Translations under genes and position numbers: made by a program
Shown: one piece after another, positions 3,981 through 5,428 of the stretch
Layout: every line of letters starts with the position of its first letter
Numbering within the stretch: position 1 is the first letter of the stretch
Assembly: GCA_021848865.1 (NCBI GenBank)
Contig: JAJZTO010000212.1
Location: 1-5,428 of the forward strand
Length of the DNA stretch: 5,428 nucleotides
Direction of reading: 5' to 3'
Source of the DNA: Myxococcales bacterium
GTDB taxonomy: Bacteria; Myxococcota; Myxococcia; Myxococcales; Anaeromyxobacteraceae
The notes under the pieces: model-generated
Database searches by the model: none
What the model saw: the letters and a program-made list of their open reading frames with translations, nothing else
What the model was told of the DNA's origin: nothing

Positions 3981-5428
3981 GTGAGCGAGCTCATCGACAA
4001 CGACGGGCGGCGCCGCAAGGAGCTGCTCAAGCACCTGATCCTGGAGCTGCACAAGGGCCAGGCGCCGGCGCAGGTCCAGAAGCAGCTCACCCGGATGCTG
4101 GGGCAGGTGCCCTACGGCATGGTGGTGGAGGCGGAGCAGGAGCTGATGGCCGAGGGGCTGCCGCCCGAGGAGGTGGCGCGGCTCTGCCACGTCCACGGCG
4201 CCGCGCTCGAGGGCGCGATCGACGCGACGCTGGCCCCGGACGCGCCGCCGGGCCACCCGGTCCACACCTTCCGCCGGGAGAACGCCGCGCTCCAGGCGGA
4301 GCTGGCCGGGCTCGACCGGGCGCTGGCCGACCTGGCCGGGCTCGCCGGCGACGAGTCGCCGGCCGAGACGCTGCTCGCCGTCCGGGAGCGGCTCAACGCC
4401 CTCACCGACGTGGAGAAGCACTACCTCCGCAAGGAGCACCTGCTCTTCCCCTTCCTGGAGAAGCACGGCATCACCGGCCCGCCCAAGGTGATGTGGACCA
4501 AGCACGACCAGGCCCGGGCGCTCCTGCGCGCCGCGATCGAGGCGGCGGCCGCGGCGCCCGCCGCCGCCGGGGACCGGGCCGCGGTGGAGCGGAGCGTGCG
4601 GCCGGCCGCCCAGGCCATCGCCGACATGGTCGGGCGCGAGCAGGACATCCTCCTGCCCATGGCGCTCGACACCCTCGACGAGCGGGAGTGGTGGGAGATC
4701 GCGCGCCAGAGCGCCGAGATCGGCTTCTGCCTGGTCGAGCCGGGCGAGGGCTGGCGCCCGGCCTCGGCGCCGCCCGACGAGCCGGCCGGCGACCCCGGCC
4801 GCGTCCGCCTCCCCACCGGCAGCTTCACCGCCGCGGAGCTGGAGGCCTTCCTCGACGCCCTGCCGCTCGACGCCACCTTCGTGGACGCCGAGGACCGGGT
4901 CCGATACTTCACCCACGGTGGCGAACGGGTCTTCGCCCGCAGCCGCGCCGTGCTGGGGCGCCAGGTGCAGTTCTGCCACCCGCCCTCCAGCGTGGACACG
5001 GTGGAGCGCATCCTCCGCGGCTTCCGGTCGGGGACCCAGGACCGGGCCGCCTTCTGGATCGAGCTGCGCGGCCGCTTCGTCCACATCGAGTACGTGGCGC
5101 TGCGCGACGGCGCCGGGAAGTACCTGGGCTGCCTGGAGGTGACGCAGGACCTCACCGCCAAGCGCGCGCTCCGCGGCGAGCAGCGCCTCCTCTCCTGGAA
5201 GGAGGAGCCGGCCTCGCCCGACCCCGCCGCCGCCGTCCCGGCCGCGGTCCCCGCGCCGCCCGCCCGGGCCCCGGCCGCGCCTCCGGCCGCGGCGGCCGAT
5301 CGGCACGGGCACCCCGCCGCGCCGCCGCCCGGCCCCCGGCCGGCCTGGGCCTCCTACGCCGCAGTGGCGAGCGCCAGCGTCGCGCGCGCCGACATCACCG
5401 CCGGGGCGCACCCGCTAACTCCGGTGAT
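3981..5428 (+). CDS. DUF438 / hemerythrin-like / PAS sensor protein with a further C-terminal domain (3' end beyond window)
   Basis: This cytoplasmic protein has 482 visible codons in three recognisable modules. Residues 11-78 are a DUF438 domain (ELLKHLILELHKG, then LCHVHGAAL with Cys69, His70, His72). Residues 90-250 are a hemerythrin-like helical bundle with candidate metal ligands His92/His95, His147, Glu152, His175 and Glu220, and the signatures EHLLFPFLEKHGI and KVMWTKHD. Residues 280-406 are a PAS_10 domain (LDATFVD, VRYF, CHPPSSV at 332-338, YLGCLEVTQDLT). Relatives are presumed to sense oxygen, nitric oxide or redox state through a di-iron-type site, but this is not proven. Most end soon after the PAS domain. 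Here a Pro/Ala-rich linker (about 408-455) leads into ASVARADITAGAHPLTPV, which resembles the start of a DUF2249-like domain and runs off the edge. No output domain such as a kinase or DNA-binding region is visible. The GTG at 3981 gives the family-typical MSELIDN start, 3 nt after the cupin stop, with GGGGG just upstream. Confidence 0.9.
   Translation, partial: MSELIDNDGRRRKELLKHLILELHKGQAPAQVQKQLTRMLGQVPYGMVVEAEQELMAEGLPPEEVARLCHVHGAALEGAIDATLAPDAPPGHPVHTFRRENAALQAELAGLDRALADLAGLAGDESPAETLLAVRERLNALTDVEKHYLRKEHLLFPFLEKHGITGPPKVMWTKHDQARALLRAAIEAAAAAPAAAGDRAAVERSVRPAAQAIADMVGREQDILLPMALDTLDEREWWEIARQSAEIGFCLVEPGEGWRPASAPPDEPAGDPGRVRLPTGSFTAAELEAFLDALPLDATFVDAEDRVRYFTHGGERVFARSRAVLGRQVQFCHPPSSVDTVERILRGFRSGTQDRAAFWIELRGRFVHIEYVALRDGAGKYLGCLEVTQDLTAKRALRGEQRLLSWKEEPASPDPAAAVPAAVPAPPARAPAAPPAAAADRHGHPAAPPPGPRPAWASYAAVASASVARADITAGAHPLTPV

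Noticed and set aside
2835..5411. An 858-residue open frame on the minus strand opposite the thioesterase, cupin and DUF438 genes
   Set aside because: It is a GC-driven shadow: the translation is Arg/Gly/Pro-rich low-complexity sequence with no domain, and it is antisense to three well-recognised genes.

Overview
The window is very GC-rich, with G or C in nearly every third codon position. It carries the first part of a cyclopropane-fatty-acid-synthase-like gene, a shikimate kinase, an ion transporter of the ArsB/NhaD superfamily, a PaaI-type thioesterase, a small cupin and a DUF438/hemerythrin-like/PAS protein. This composition, the DUF438 protein typical of anaerobes and facultative anaerobes, and sigma-54-like promoter motifs suggest a myxobacterial or deltaproteobacterial chromosome, possibly Anaeromyxobacter. 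That assignment is inference from style and gene content, not a database match.

Layout. Positions 1-1472 are read on the minus strand: shikimate kinase (927-1472) lies upstream of a CFA-synthase-like methyltransferase (831 down to the left edge, C-terminus missing). A divergent control region of about 160 bp (1473-1633) holds a sigma-70-like promoter for the minus-strand genes, a strong GC hairpin, and an inverted repeat just upstream of the plus-strand transporter. From 1634 to the right edge everything is on the plus strand: transporter (1634-2959), thioesterase (2995-3429), a 194-bp regulatory gap, then cupin (3624-3977) and the DUF438 protein (3981 to the edge), which are 3 nt apart and almost certainly co-transcribed.

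How the genes fit together. The minus-strand pair are housekeeping or lipid-modification functions. The transporter and thioesterase are close together, but both lack a clear Shine-Dalgarno sequence and may use near-leaderless starts. The most interesting part is the cupin-DUF438 unit. Its gap contains a good match to a sigma-54 -24/-12 promoter (3559-3574), a palindrome about 100 bp upstream of the predicted start that could bind an enhancer-binding protein, and a leader in which TTCCTCC (3579-3585) is exactly complementary to the cupin Shine-Dalgarno GGAGGAA (3612-3618). The predicted sigma-54 start falls at the end of the TTCCTCC arm. Read-through RNA would therefore hide the ribosome-binding site, while sigma-54-initiated RNA would expose it. 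The DUF438 protein is a likely cytoplasmic metal- and redox-linked sensor. It continues past its PAS domain through a Pro/Ala-rich linker into another domain cut off by the window edge.

There are no rRNA, tRNA, CRISPR or mobile-element signatures, and no gene-free stretch longer than 300 bases.
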